A DNA stretch of 64,000 bases from Microbaculum sp051390635. GTDB taxonomy: Bacteria; Pseudomonadota; Alphaproteobacteria; Rhizobiales; Tepidamorphaceae. The notes beneath the pieces are model-generated. The model did no database searches. It saw only the letters and a program-made list of their open reading frames with translations, and was not told where the DNA came from. The stretch is from the NCBI RefSeq assembly GCF_051390635.1, contig NZ_JBPODT010000001.1, positions 930,001 to 994,000 on the forward strand, in the 5' to 3' direction. Within the stretch, counting starts at the first letter, position 1. Every line of letters starts with the position of its first letter. The translations under genes and the position numbers were made by a program. Below are positions 8,879 through 17,007 of this stretch, piece by piece.

Positions 8879-9460
8879 CTAGAACGGATTCCAGGTCGCC
8901 TGACGCGTCATTTTCAGATAGCCGACATTGACTCCGAGCCGCGCGCCCAGGCCCGTCCGTATTGGCGCGATGACGATACCATGGTTGCTGTAGACGGACA
9001 CGCCGAAACCGGCAACCAGGTAGGCGGAGCCGTTCACACCGGCGAAATACCGGTAGATCGACTCCGTATCCGGCAGGTTGTAGACCAGCATCATCGTGCG
9101 CGCGCCATCGCCGCCGAAATCCCAGCCGATCGTCGGTCCCTGCCAGAAAACCTTGTGCTGTCCGACGTTCTTCGTGTTCAGAACGCCCTCGCCGTAGCGC
9201 AGACCGGCGACGAAAGCACCGCTCCCCTCCTCGCCGAGGATGTAGCCGTTCGGCCGCCCCCGGCTGGAGAACAGATATTCGATCGATTGCGCCAGGCCCT
9301 CGCTGAGCTGTCCGAAGAACGAATGCCCCGCATCGACGATCTCGTCCATGCTGTAGGTGCCCGGCTCCGTTCCGGACTGCGCCAGCAAACGCGTCGGCAG
9401 TGCCGTCCCGCCAGCCAGCGCCGCGAGCCCCAGGAGGACTGAACGCCGCGTTTCGGTCAT
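8879..9460 (-). CDS. eipA: EipA-like periplasmic envelope integrity protein (DUF1134)
   Basis: 193 residues. The N-terminus has a twin-arginine-like export signal (TRRSVLLGLAALAGG, cleavage near LLAQS). The rest matches the DUF1134 pattern: a glycine-rich small beta domain with RPNGYILGEEGSGAFVAGLR, GWDFGGDGARTMMLVYNLPD and LVAGFGVSVYSNHGIVIAPI. In Brucella abortus the DUF1134 protein EipA is a periplasmic factor needed for cell-envelope integrity; that role here is inference from family. The ATG at 9460 is chosen because GGAGGG lies 7 bases upstream. The 5' flank carries a 19-bp tandem repeat array. Confidence 0.88.
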   Translation of the reverse strand: MTETRRSVLLGLAALAGGTALPTRLLAQSGTEPGTYSMDEIVDAGHSFFGQLSEGLAQSIEYLFSSRGRPNGYILGEEGSGAFVAGLRYGEGVLNTKNVGQHKVFWQGPTIGWDFGGDGARTMMLVYNLPDTESIYRYFAGVNGSAYLVAGFGVSVYSNHGIVIAPIRTGLGARLGVNVGYLKMTRQATWNPF

Positions 9461-9503
9461 GTCGATACCCTCCGCATCCAATCGCCCCACGCAGTCGGCG
9501 CCC

Positions 9504-9558
9504 GTCTTCGTGCCGGCCCCATGTCTTCGGGCCGGCCACCCGTCTTCGGGCCGGCCAC
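9504..9558. repeat. 19-bp-period tandem repeat, three copies, upstream of eipA
   Basis: Three copies of a unit with core GTCTTCGGGCCGGCCAC start at 9504 (diverged), 9523 and 9542; the last two are identical over 17 bp. The array lies in the intergenic region between the eipA and YHS gene starts. Confidence 0.8.
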
Positions 9559-9562
9559 GGTC

Positions 9563-9579
9563 GTCATGCCGGGCATGAC
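9563..9579. repeat. Palindrome GTCATGC-CGG-GCATGAC
   Basis: A perfect inverted repeat with 7-bp arms, directly after the tandem array. It resembles the palindrome at 33159-33176 and may belong to a dispersed extragenic family. Confidence 0.7.
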
Positions 9580-9671
9580 CGCGTTAACCGGGCCGTTAAC
9601 CGACACGGTGGCAGGATCGCGCCATCCGACTCACGCCACCGCCTATGTTCTGCAAAGAGATGGTTAACAAT

Positions 9672-10139
9672 ATGTCTTCAATCGGCCGTTTCGTTGCAGC
9701 TTTCGCCCTGATCGCCGCCGCGCTGGCGATACCTGGACACGCGCGCGTGCTCGAGAACGGGCATTTTGTCTTCGATCCGGCAACCGGCTTTGCCGCCAAC
9801 GGCTACGATCCCGTGGCCTATTTTGTCGACGGCACGATTCGCGAGGGAGATCCCGACTACGAAGCGCGGTGGGGCGAGGTCACCTGGCGCTTCGCCAACG
9901 AGGGCAACCGTGACGCCTTCGTCAGGGATCCGCTGGTCTATGCGCCGAGCTTCGGCGGCCGCTGCCCGGTGGCGCTCGCCCGCGGCTATCCCGCCGAAGG
10001 CAACCCGCGCCTTTGGTCGGTCTACGAGGAACGCCTCTATTTCTTCTATTCCCAGGAACACATGCAGGCGTTCACCGAGGATCCCGATCAGATCCTCGCC
10101 GAGGCCCGGCAGAGCTGGAACAAGCAGTTCCCCTATTGA
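9672..10139 (+). CDS. Exported YHS-domain protein
   Basis: 155 residues with an N-terminal signal peptide (RFVAAFALIAAALAIPGHA). The mature part is a YHS-like domain: NGYDPVAYFVDG, then a WGEVTWRFANEGNRDAFVRDP block and a FGGRCPVALARG segment with one cysteine. YHS domains are often metal-associated and exported versions are common in alphaproteobacteria, but their biochemical role is unclear. Starts at 9645 and 9660 are also in frame; 9672 is preferred because AAGAGA lies at suitable spacing and the signal peptide then begins at the start. It has its own intergenic promoter space, divergent from eipA. Confidence 0.75.
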   Translation: MSSIGRFVAAFALIAAALAIPGHARVLENGHFVFDPATGFAANGYDPVAYFVDGTIREGDPDYEARWGEVTWRFANEGNRDAFVRDPLVYAPSFGGRCPVALARGYPAEGNPRLWSVYEERLYFFYSQEHMQAFTEDPDQILAEARQSWNKQFPY

Positions 10140-10151
10140 ACCGGGATAAAG

Positions 10152-10979
10152 TCAGACCGGCTTCCGTCCCCAGGCGATGAAGGCCGGATTGTCATAGCCG
10201 CGCTCGCGCTTCGCGTATCGCAGCGGCTCTCCCTCGGCCGTCAGCACGCAGCCGCCTGCGGCTCTCAGAACCGCATGTCCAGCCGCCGTATCCCATTCCA
10301 TCGTCCGGCCGAAGCGCGGATAGACGTCGGCCTCGCCACGCGCGATCAGACAGAACTTCAACGAGGATCCCGCGCTCCGCGTCTCCTTGACGTCGTGACT
10401 TTCCAGAAAGGCGTCCGTTTCCGCGTCCCGGTGCGAACGGCTGGCGACAGCAATGAGCCCGGCTGCGGGAACCTCCCGCGTATGGATCGGCTGCCAGGCT
10501 GCCGACGCGATCGGTTCGCCCTTACCGAGCATCACGGTACGCCCTGAAGCCGGTCCGTCGGCGACCGCCATCATGCCGAGCGCCGGCGCATAGACGACGC
10601 CGGCCACCGGCTCGCCGTTCTCGACCAGCGCGATGTTGACGGTGAACTCGTCGCGCCGATTGACAAATTCCCTGGTCCCGTCGAGCGGATCGACGAGGAA
10701 GAAGCGCGCCCCGGTTTCGGGAATGTCGCCTGCCGACGCCGCCTCCTCGGCAATGACCGGAACCTCCGGGGCGATCTCAGCGAGGCGCTTCAGGATGATC
10801 GCTTCGGCGCGCCGGTCGGCTTCGGTGACGGGCGAATCGTTGTCCTTCTGCTCGACCGCGAAATCGGTGCCGTAGACGTCGAGGATTTCGCCCCCCGCTT
10901 CCAGCGCGATCATCGCGAGCGTGTCTCCCAGCGCCCTGTCGCCGACAGCCGGCAATCCGGAATTCGTGTCCTGACCCAT
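10152..10979 (-). CDS. cysQ: 3'(2'),5'-bisphosphate nucleotidase CysQ
   Basis: 275 residues of the inositol monophosphatase superfamily. Metal-binding motifs are intact: AEEAA (~94), DPLDGTREFVNRRDEFTVNI (~113-132) and WDTAAGHAVLRAAGG (~226-240). CysQ hydrolyses 3'-phosphoadenosine 5'-phosphate, a by-product of sulfate assimilation, to AMP. The REFVNRRDEFTVNIAL sequence is typical of CysQ rather than of inositol monophosphatase. It converges on the YHS gene 13 bp away and is divergent from chpT. No other sulfate-assimilation genes are nearby. Confidence 0.92.
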   Translation of the reverse strand: MGQDTNSGLPAVGDRALGDTLAMIALEAGGEILDVYGTDFAVEQKDNDSPVTEADRRAEAIILKRLAEIAPEVPVIAEEAASAGDIPETGARFFLVDPLDGTREFVNRRDEFTVNIALVENGEPVAGVVYAPALGMMAVADGPASGRTVMLGKGEPIASAAWQPIHTREVPAAGLIAVASRSHRDAETDAFLESHDVKETRSAGSSLKFCLIARGEADVYPRFGRTMEWDTAAGHAVLRAAGGCVLTAEGEPLRYAKRERGYDNPAFIAWGRKPV

Positions 10980-11182
10980 TTTTCTTGCTCGCTCGCTACG
11001 GTTCGCCGCCCCGGCGGCTGTCGCCTCAATCGTTCGGCGCGGCTGATAGCAGATCGCGGCCGGTCAGCCCACCCCACGTGCCGCTGCTCCTTGTCGGAGT
11101 CGACTCGGCGATGTAACACTCGCGGCCTTTCAGGATACCGGCCCGGTGATTCCGGCGGCCGGCAAACGGGAGGCGGACCCGT

Positions 11183-11869
11183 ATGACAGACCCGGTAGTG
11201 ACAGACCCGGTAGCCATGAGCGACCTCGACCTTGCCGCGCTGATGTGCAGCAAGCTTTGCCACGACGTGATCAGCCCTGTCGGGGCGGTCACCAACGGCT
11301 TCGAAGTGCTCGAAGACGAAAAAGACGAGTCGATGCGCGAGATGGCGCTCGACATCATCCGCAACAACGCGGCCAAGGCGTCGGCGCGGTTACAGTTCCT
11401 GCGTCTGGCATTCGGCGCCATGGGCGGCGCCGGCGACCGCTTCCCCGTCGAGGAGGCGCGAAAGCTCACCGAGAACCTTTATGCCGGCGAAAAGGCCGTC
11501 ATCGACTGGAAGGCGCCACCCGACAGTCTGCCGAAGGATCAGGTCAAGCTGCTGGTCAATCTCGTGGTCCTCGCCGTCTCGATGATTCCGCGCGGCGGCA
11601 CCGTGACCGTGAATGTCATCCGGGAAGGCGCCGGCGGCGCCATCATCAGCGACAGCGAGGAAGTGTCATTCCGGATCTCCGCGACCGGCAGCCACGCCGT
11701 GCTTTCGGACACGACGCGCACGATCTTCGACGGTGTCCTGCCTGAAGAGGGGCTCGACGCCCGATCCGTCCAATCATATTACGCCCACCGCCTGGCGAAG
11801 TCCCTCGACATGCCGGTATCGTTCGAGGTCGACGCGGATACCATCCGTATCGCGGCTGACAAGACCTGA
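11183..11869 (+). CDS. chpT: Histidine phosphotransferase ChpT
   Basis: 228 residues. ChpT is a homodimeric phosphotransferase that relays phosphate from the hybrid kinase CckA to CtrA and CpdR, controlling the cell cycle and flagellar genes. The phospho-accepting histidine is visible as H27 in SKLCHDVISPVGAVTNGFEVL-type sequence, followed by a degenerate GHKL-like domain (KLLVNLVVLAVSMIPRGGTV). The ATG at 11183 has GGGAGG upstream. A second ATG at 11216 (MSDLDLAALMC) would remove a duplicated TDPV segment and may be the ancestral start. It lies just before the chemotaxis operon and about 8 kb from ctrA. Confidence 0.93.
   Translation: MTDPVVTDPVAMSDLDLAALMCSKLCHDVISPVGAVTNGFEVLEDEKDESMREMALDIIRNNAAKASARLQFLRLAFGAMGGAGDRFPVEEARKLTENLYAGEKAVIDWKAPPDSLPKDQVKLLVNLVVLAVSMIPRGGTVTVNVIREGAGGAIISDSEEVSFRISATGSHAVLSDTTRTIFDGVLPEEGLDARSVQSYYAHRLAKSLDMPVSFEVDADTIRIAADKT
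11184..11213 (+). repeat. 15-bp perfect tandem duplication at the chpT start
   Basis: The unit TGACAGACCCGGTAG occurs twice back to back. It begins inside the chpT start codon and adds five codons, giving the N-terminal sequence MTDPVVTDPVAMS. Confidence 0.9.
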
Positions 11870-12011
11870 CGCCCCGCACGACGGCCGGGCGCGGTCATCG
11901 CGCCCGTTGCGGCCGTTTCTGCACTTCAACCAATGTTAACTGTCGCTCCTTCAAAGTGGTCTCACGGCTGAATGGCCGGCATCTATGGTGCAGACCCAGA
12001 AAGGGCGCGAA

Positions 12012-14861
12012 ATGGACGATCTCGTCAGTGAGTTCCTGACCGAGACGAACGAGAGTCTCGAGATTATCGACGTCGAGCTCGTCAAGTTCGAACAGGAACC
12101 GAACAACGCTCGTATCCTCGACAACATTTTCCGGCTCGTTCATACGATTAAGGGCACCTGCGGCTTCCTAGGGCTGCCGCGGCTCGAGGCGCTGGCACAC
12201 GCCGCCGAAACGGTCATGGGCCGGTTCCGCGACGGCGTTGCCGTGACGCCGGAGGCCGTGACGCTGATCCTGGAGTCGATCGACCAGATCAAGGAAATCA
12301 TCACTATCCTGGGCGAGACGGGTCAGGAACCGGAGGGGTCCGATACCGACATGATCGCCAAGCTGGAGGCGATGGCGCTCGAAGCCCCCGCGCCGGCCGC
12401 CGGCAACGACATCGCCGCTGAAGCAGCCGCCGAAGCAGCCGCTTATGCCGGCGACCCCGAACCGGTCCCGGCCGCGATGGCCGAGAGTGCCCTGCTGGTA
12501 CAGACCCTGGAGCGCGAGTTGCGTCCCGGCGAGGTCTCTCTCGACGAGCTGGAACGCGCCTTCCGCGAGACACCTGGTCCGGAGACCGAGACGGCGGAAG
12601 CCGAAGCCCCCCAGACCGTCGAGGACATAGCGGAGGAAACGCCTCCCCTCGCGCAGAACGACTCCGATAGCGGAAAAGCCAGTGCAAACCGCGAGGGAAC
12701 CGAGTCCGCCCGCGGCGACACGCCAGTGAAATCGCAGACCATTCGCGTCGCCGTCGACACGCTCGAGCATCTCATCACAACCGTCAGCGAGTTGGTTCTG
12801 ACCCGCAACCAGCTCCTCGAGATCGTCCGCCGTCACGAGGATTCGGAATTCAAGGTTCCGCTGCAGCGGCTCTCGAACGTCACTGCCGAGCTGCAGGAAG
12901 GCGTCATGAAGACGCGCATGCAGCCGATCGGAAATGCCTGGCAGAAGCTGCCGCGCATCGTCCGCGACCTGGCACTCGAGCTGGACAAGCAGATCGAGCT
13001 GGAGATGGTCGGCGCGGAGACCGAACTCGACCGGCAGGTGCTCGAGCTGATCAAGGACCCGCTGACGCATATGGTCCGCAATTCGGCCGACCACGGCCTC
13101 GAATTGCCGGAACAGCGCAAGACCGCGGGCAAGCCCAAGGTCGGCAAGGTCCGCCTCGCCGCGTATCACGAAGGCGGCCATATCATCATCGAGATCGCCG
13201 ACGACGGTCGCGGCCTCGACTCCGCGAGAATCAGCAAGAAGCTGCTCGAAAAGGGCCTCGTGACAGAGGCCGAGCTGGAGAAGATGAGCGAGGCGCAGAT
13301 CCATCGCTTCATCTTCAATCCAGGCTTCTCCACCGCCGAGAAGGTCACCAGCGTTTCCGGCCGCGGCGTTGGCATGGATGTCGTGAAGACCAACATCGAG
13401 CTGATCGGCGGCACCGTCGACGTCAAGTCGGTGCAGGGAGAAGGCTCCGTCTTCACGATCAAGATCCCGCTGACGCTCGCGATCGTGTCGGCGCTTATCG
13501 TCGAGTCGTCCGGTCAGCGCTTCGCCATTCCGCAGCTCGCCGTCGTCGAGCTGGTGCATACCGGCTCCGGCTCCGCCACGCGGATCGAGCGCATCAAGGA
13601 CACGCCCGTTCTGCGGCTGCGCGACGAATTGCTGCCGCTCGTCGGCCTGTCGAGCGTGCTCGGCCTGCCGCCGAAGATGCGCCTTGTCTCCGACAACGAA
13701 GCCCGGGCCAATAACGAAGCCAGGGACGCCGGCGGCACGGCCGCGGGCACGGCGACCGGCGGAAGCGGCGATACGAAGGTCAACGATACCGACGGCTTCA
13801 TCGTCGTGCTGCAGGTCGGCTCGCACCGGTTCGGCATCGTCGTCGACGCGGTCTTTCATACCGAGGAAATCGTCGTCAAGCCGATGTCGAGCATGCTGCG
13901 CAGCATCTCGGCCTTTTCCGGCAACACCATTCTGGGCGACGGCTCGGTGATCATGATCATCGATCCCAATGGCATCGCCAAGGAGGTTCGCACCGACGTC
14001 GCCGCCGAACTGGAGCGGGAAAACCCGGAGGATACGGCGGCATTGCGGGACGAGACCGTTTCGATGCTCCTGTTCCGGGCCGGCTCGGCGGCGCCGAAGG
14101 CGGTGCCGCTGTCGCTCATCACGCGCCTCGAGGAGATCGAGGTCGACCGTATGGAGCACGCCAACGGCCGCAGCCTCGTTCAGTATCGCGGGCGCCTGAT
14201 GCCGCTTGTCCATATCAACGACGGCGTCGAGCGGCGCACCGAAGGTTCGCAGCCGATGATCGTCTTCACCGACAACGGCCGTTCCATGGGCTTGGTGATC
14301 GACGAAGTCGTCGATATCGTCGACGACCGCCTCGATATCCAGATTCCCTCCGAGACCCCGGGAATTCTCGGCTCCGCCGTGATCCGCGGGTCCGCCACGG
14401 AGGTCCTCGACGTCGCCCATTACCTGCCGATGGCGTTCGAGGACTGGTTCCATCGCAAGGAAACCGGAGCGGTTCCCGAGGACACCCGGATCATGCTCAT
14501 CGACGACAGTCCGTTCTTCCGCAACATGATCGCCCCGGTCCTGAAGTCGGCCGGCTACCGGACCATCGTCTGCGCGAGCGCGATGGAGGCGTTGCAGCGC
14601 CTCGAGGCCGGCGAGCCTGTCGACGTCGTGGTCAGCGACATCGAGATGCCGGAGATGAGCGGCTACGAGTTGGCCGAGCGGCTTTCCGCCACCGGCAAGT
14701 TCAAGAACCTGCCGATCGTGGCGCTGTCGTCGCTCGCCAGCCCTGAGGCGATCGAGCGCGGCCGCAAGGCCGGTTTCCATGACTATGTGGCGAAGTTTGA
14801 CCGGACCGGCCTTCTGGAAAGCCTGAAGGAAATGGCACGTCCGATGGGAGAGGCAGCATGA
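12012..14861 (+). CDS. cheA: Hybrid chemotaxis histidine kinase CheA with C-terminal receiver domain
   Basis: 949 residues. Domains in order: Hpt (~1-115, phospho-accepting H44 in LVHTIKGTCGF), an acidic Ala/Glu-rich linker (~120-235), dimerisation helix (~240-300), HATPase (~305-480, with NSADHGLE, ADDGRGLD and SGRGVGMDVV), a first CheW-like domain interrupted by a low-complexity Ala/Gly/Thr stretch (~482-640), a second CheW-like region (~675-810), and a receiver domain (~826-949, MLIDDSPFFR and VVSDIEMPEMSG). CheA couples chemoreceptors to CheY and CheB. The fused receiver may act as a phosphate sink or an adaptation element. The ATG at 12012 follows AAGGG. It overlaps cheW by ATGA. Confidence 0.95.
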   Translation: MDDLVSEFLTETNESLEIIDVELVKFEQEPNNARILDNIFRLVHTIKGTCGFLGLPRLEALAHAAETVMGRFRDGVAVTPEAVTLILESIDQIKEIITILGETGQEPEGSDTDMIAKLEAMALEAPAPAAGNDIAAEAAAEAAAYAGDPEPVPAAMAESALLVQTLERELRPGEVSLDELERAFRETPGPETETAEAEAPQTVEDIAEETPPLAQNDSDSGKASANREGTESARGDTPVKSQTIRVAVDTLEHLITTVSELVLTRNQLLEIVRRHEDSEFKVPLQRLSNVTAELQEGVMKTRMQPIGNAWQKLPRIVRDLALELDKQIELEMVGAETELDRQVLELIKDPLTHMVRNSADHGLELPEQRKTAGKPKVGKVRLAAYHEGGHIIIEIADDGRGLDSARISKKLLEKGLVTEAELEKMSEAQIHRFIFNPGFSTAEKVTSVSGRGVGMDVVKTNIELIGGTVDVKSVQGEGSVFTIKIPLTLAIVSALIVESSGQRFAIPQLAVVELVHTGSGSATRIERIKDTPVLRLRDELLPLVGLSSVLGLPPKMRLVSDNEARANNEARDAGGTAAGTATGGSGDTKVNDTDGFIVVLQVGSHRFGIVVDAVFHTEEIVVKPMSSMLRSISAFSGNTILGDGSVIMIIDPNGIAKEVRTDVAAELERENPEDTAALRDETVSMLLFRAGSAAPKAVPLSLITRLEEIEVDRMEHANGRSLVQYRGRLMPLVHINDGVERRTEGSQPMIVFTDNGRSMGLVIDEVVDIVDDRLDIQIPSETPGILGSAVIRGSATEVLDVAHYLPMAFEDWFHRKETGAVPEDTRIMLIDDSPFFRNMIAPVLKSAGYRTIVCASAMEALQRLEAGEPVDVVVSDIEMPEMSGYELAERLSATGKFKNLPIVALSSLASPEAIERGRKAGFHDYVAKFDRTGLLESLKEMARPMGEAA

Positions 14862-15337
14862 GCGAGACCGATCGCGAAGAGAACCACGACCAGGGTGCGT
14901 CCTGCGATTACATCACGGTTACGATCGGATCGCAGTTGTTCGGCATGCCGATCGAGGGCGTCCACGACGTATTCCGCCTCACCGGCATGACGCCGGTGCC
15001 GATGTCGCGCAAGGAGATCGCCGGCGTCCTGAACATGCGCGGCCGCATCGTTACCGCCATCGACATGCGCCGCCGCCTCGACCTGGGGAACCGCGAAGTG
15101 AGCGAGGCCCCCATGGCCGTGGGGATCGAGCACGGCGGCGAGTCCTACGGCCTGGTGATCGACGAGGTCGGCGATGTCCTCAGGCTGCCGCTCGCCAATA
15201 TCGAGCCTAATCCGGTGAATCTCGATCCGCGTTGGGCGCGGGTTTCGTCTGGCGTCCAGCGGCTCGAGAACGGCCTTCTCGTCATCCTCGACGTCGATCG
15301 GATCCTCGACATGGATCACGAAGCGGTCGCTGCCTGA
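14858..15337 (+). CDS. cheW: Chemotaxis adaptor CheW
   Basis: 159 residues forming one CheW domain. Typical segments are ITVTIGSQLFGMPIEGVHDVF, GVLNMRGRIVTAIDMRRRL and LVIDEVGDVLRL (each written in part). CheW links methyl-accepting chemoreceptors to CheA in the polar arrays. Its start overlaps the cheA stop (ATGA), indicating translational coupling in the che operon. Confidence 0.95.
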   Translation: MSETDREENHDQGASCDYITVTIGSQLFGMPIEGVHDVFRLTGMTPVPMSRKEIAGVLNMRGRIVTAIDMRRRLDLGNREVSEAPMAVGIEHGGESYGLVIDEVGDVLRLPLANIEPNPVNLDPRWARVSSGVQRLENGLLVILDVDRILDMDHEAVAA

Positions 15338-15404
15338 GCGTAACCAATTTGTAGGGATGCGCGGGTAAGCTGAGCCAGGTAATCCAAATCCGGAGCATTT
15401 GGAG

Positions 15405-15770
15405 ATGAAAAACTGCCTCGTCGTGGATGACTCCAGCGTCATCCGAAAGGTCGCACGCCGGATCCTAGAGGAACTCGGTTTCTCGGTCACGGAAGCGGAA
15501 GACGGTGCTCAGGCGCTGCAGGCCTGCGAATACGCCATGCCTTACGCCATCCTGCTCGACTGGAACATGCCCGTCATGGACGGCTTCGAGTTCCTCAAGC
15601 AGTTGCGGCAGATGGAAGACGGCGGTGAGCCGAAGGTCGTGTTCTGCACGACGGAGAACGACATCGCGCAGATCGCCCGCGCCCTGAAGGCCGGCGCCAA
15701 CGAGTACATCATGAAGCCGTTCGACCGGGATATCGTCGAGGCGAAGTTCGCCGAAGCCGGAATCCTCTGA
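15405..15770 (+). CDS. cheY: Single-domain response regulator CheY
   Basis: 121 residues forming one receiver domain: acidic pair VVDDSS at the N-terminus, phospho-acceptor D52 in LLDWNMPVMDG, conserved Thr in CTTEND, and Lys in IMKPFDRD. Phosphorylated CheY binds the flagellar motor switch. The ATG at 15405 follows GGAG at good spacing; a TTG two codons earlier was rejected. Position between cheW and cheB supports CheY over a generic regulator. Confidence 0.92.
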   Translation: MKNCLVVDDSSVIRKVARRILEELGFSVTEAEDGAQALQACEYAMPYAILLDWNMPVMDGFEFLKQLRQMEDGGEPKVVFCTTENDIAQIARALKAGANEYIMKPFDRDIVEAKFAEAGIL

Positions 15771-15825
15771 AGACCCTCCGATCGCGGAAGCGGCTCATTC
15801 CTGGTTTGCGTATCCGAGTACCAAC

Positions 15826-17007
15826 GTGTCGATACAGAATACCGCCCGCATAGGGTCCGCGCCCCCGCCTTCCGCGCCCCCACCTTCCGCGAACGCACCG
15901 ATCCGCGTCATGGTCGTCGACGATTCGGCCGTCGTCCGCGGCCTGGTGGCACGGTGGCTCGGCGAGGCACCGGACATCGAGGTCGTGTCGACGCAGCGGA
16001 ACGGCCGGACGGCGCTCGATGCGCTCGACGCGGCCAGTCCCGACATCATCGTCCTCGACATCGAGATGCCGGAGATGGACGGTCTCACCGCCCTGCCGCA
16101 GATCCTGATGAAGAAGCCCGACACGGCCGTCATCATGGCCTCGACCCTCACCCGCCGGAACGCCGAGATCAGCCTGAAGGCGCTGTCGCTTGGGGCACGG
16201 GACTACATCCCCAAGCCCGAAGCGCAGCACGGCATGGTGACCGCCGACGATTTCAGGCGTGATCTCCTCGACAAGATACGGGCTCTCGCCCCGCGCAGGC
16301 GCAGGACGCCCGCGACGGTGCCGCCCGCGGGCACGAAGCCCGACCCCGCCGGACCGGCGACCAGGCCGAGAAACCTGACGGCACCAGAGCCCGGCCCGAT
16401 CATCCTGCGACGCCCGTCGGCGGTGCGTCCGCGCGTCGTCGTCATCGGCAGTTCGACGGGCGGCCCCCCGGCGCTGACCGCCGTCCTGCAGACGCTCGGC
16501 AGCGATGGCGCCGACGTGCCGATCCTGATTACCCAGCACATGCCGCCAACGTTCACGGGGATCCTCGCCGAGCATCTGGCCCGCGCGACCGGGCGGCCTG
16601 CCGCCGAGGGCCAGGACGGCGAGCCGATTTCCGCCGGCCGCATCTTTGTGGCGCCCGGCGGCCGCCACATGATTGTCCAGCCGGGCGCCGTACCGACGAT
16701 CCGTCTGACCGACGATCCCCCCGTCAACTATTGCAGGCCGGCCGTCGATCCGCTGTTCGAGTCGGCGGTCAAGGCATATGGCGCGGCGACACTCGCCCTC
16801 GTGCTGACCGGAATGGGGCATGACGGGGCCGAAGGCGCCCGCGCCGTCTCTAACGCCGGCGGAACCGTTGTCGCGCAGGACGAAGCGTCCAGCGTGGTCT
16901 GGGGGATGCCCGGCGCCACGGCCCGCGCCGGCGTCTGTTCCGCCATTCTCCCGCTCGACCGCATTCCCGGCCAACTCTCCAGGTATCTGAAGGGTATCAA
17001 GGCATGA
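15826..17007 (+). CDS. cheB: Chemotaxis methylesterase/deamidase CheB
   Basis: 393 residues starting with GTG. The receiver domain (~25-150, VMVVDDSAVVRGL and IIVLDIEMPEMDG) joins, through a Pro/Arg-rich linker, the methylesterase domain (~195-390). The catalytic triad is visible as Ser in VIGSSTGGPPAL, His in ITQHMP and Asp in GMGHDGAEGA. CheB removes methyl groups from chemoreceptors for adaptation. A Pro/Ser/Ala-rich leader of ~24 residues precedes the receiver domain. It overlaps cheR by ATGA. Confidence 0.95.
   Translation: MSIQNTARIGSAPPPSAPPPSANAPIRVMVVDDSAVVRGLVARWLGEAPDIEVVSTQRNGRTALDALDAASPDIIVLDIEMPEMDGLTALPQILMKKPDTAVIMASTLTRRNAEISLKALSLGARDYIPKPEAQHGMVTADDFRRDLLDKIRALAPRRRRTPATVPPAGTKPDPAGPATRPRNLTAPEPGPIILRRPSAVRPRVVVIGSSTGGPPALTAVLQTLGSDGADVPILITQHMPPTFTGILAEHLARATGRPAAEGQDGEPISAGRIFVAPGGRHMIVQPGAVPTIRLTDDPPVNYCRPAVDPLFESAVKAYGAATLALVLTGMGHDGAEGARAVSNAGGTVVAQDEASSVVWGMPGATARAGVCSAILPLDRIPGQLSRYLKGIKA

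Noticed and set aside
9584..9599. Possible CtrA box TTAACC...GTTAAC before the YHS gene
   Set aside because: The gap between the TTAA halves is 8 bp, not 7, and there is no further support.
12168..14780. 870-codon minus-strand open frame opposite cheA
   Set aside because: Antisense to a clearly conserved CheA. Low-complexity Asp/Arg/Leu/Gly sequence with no domain.
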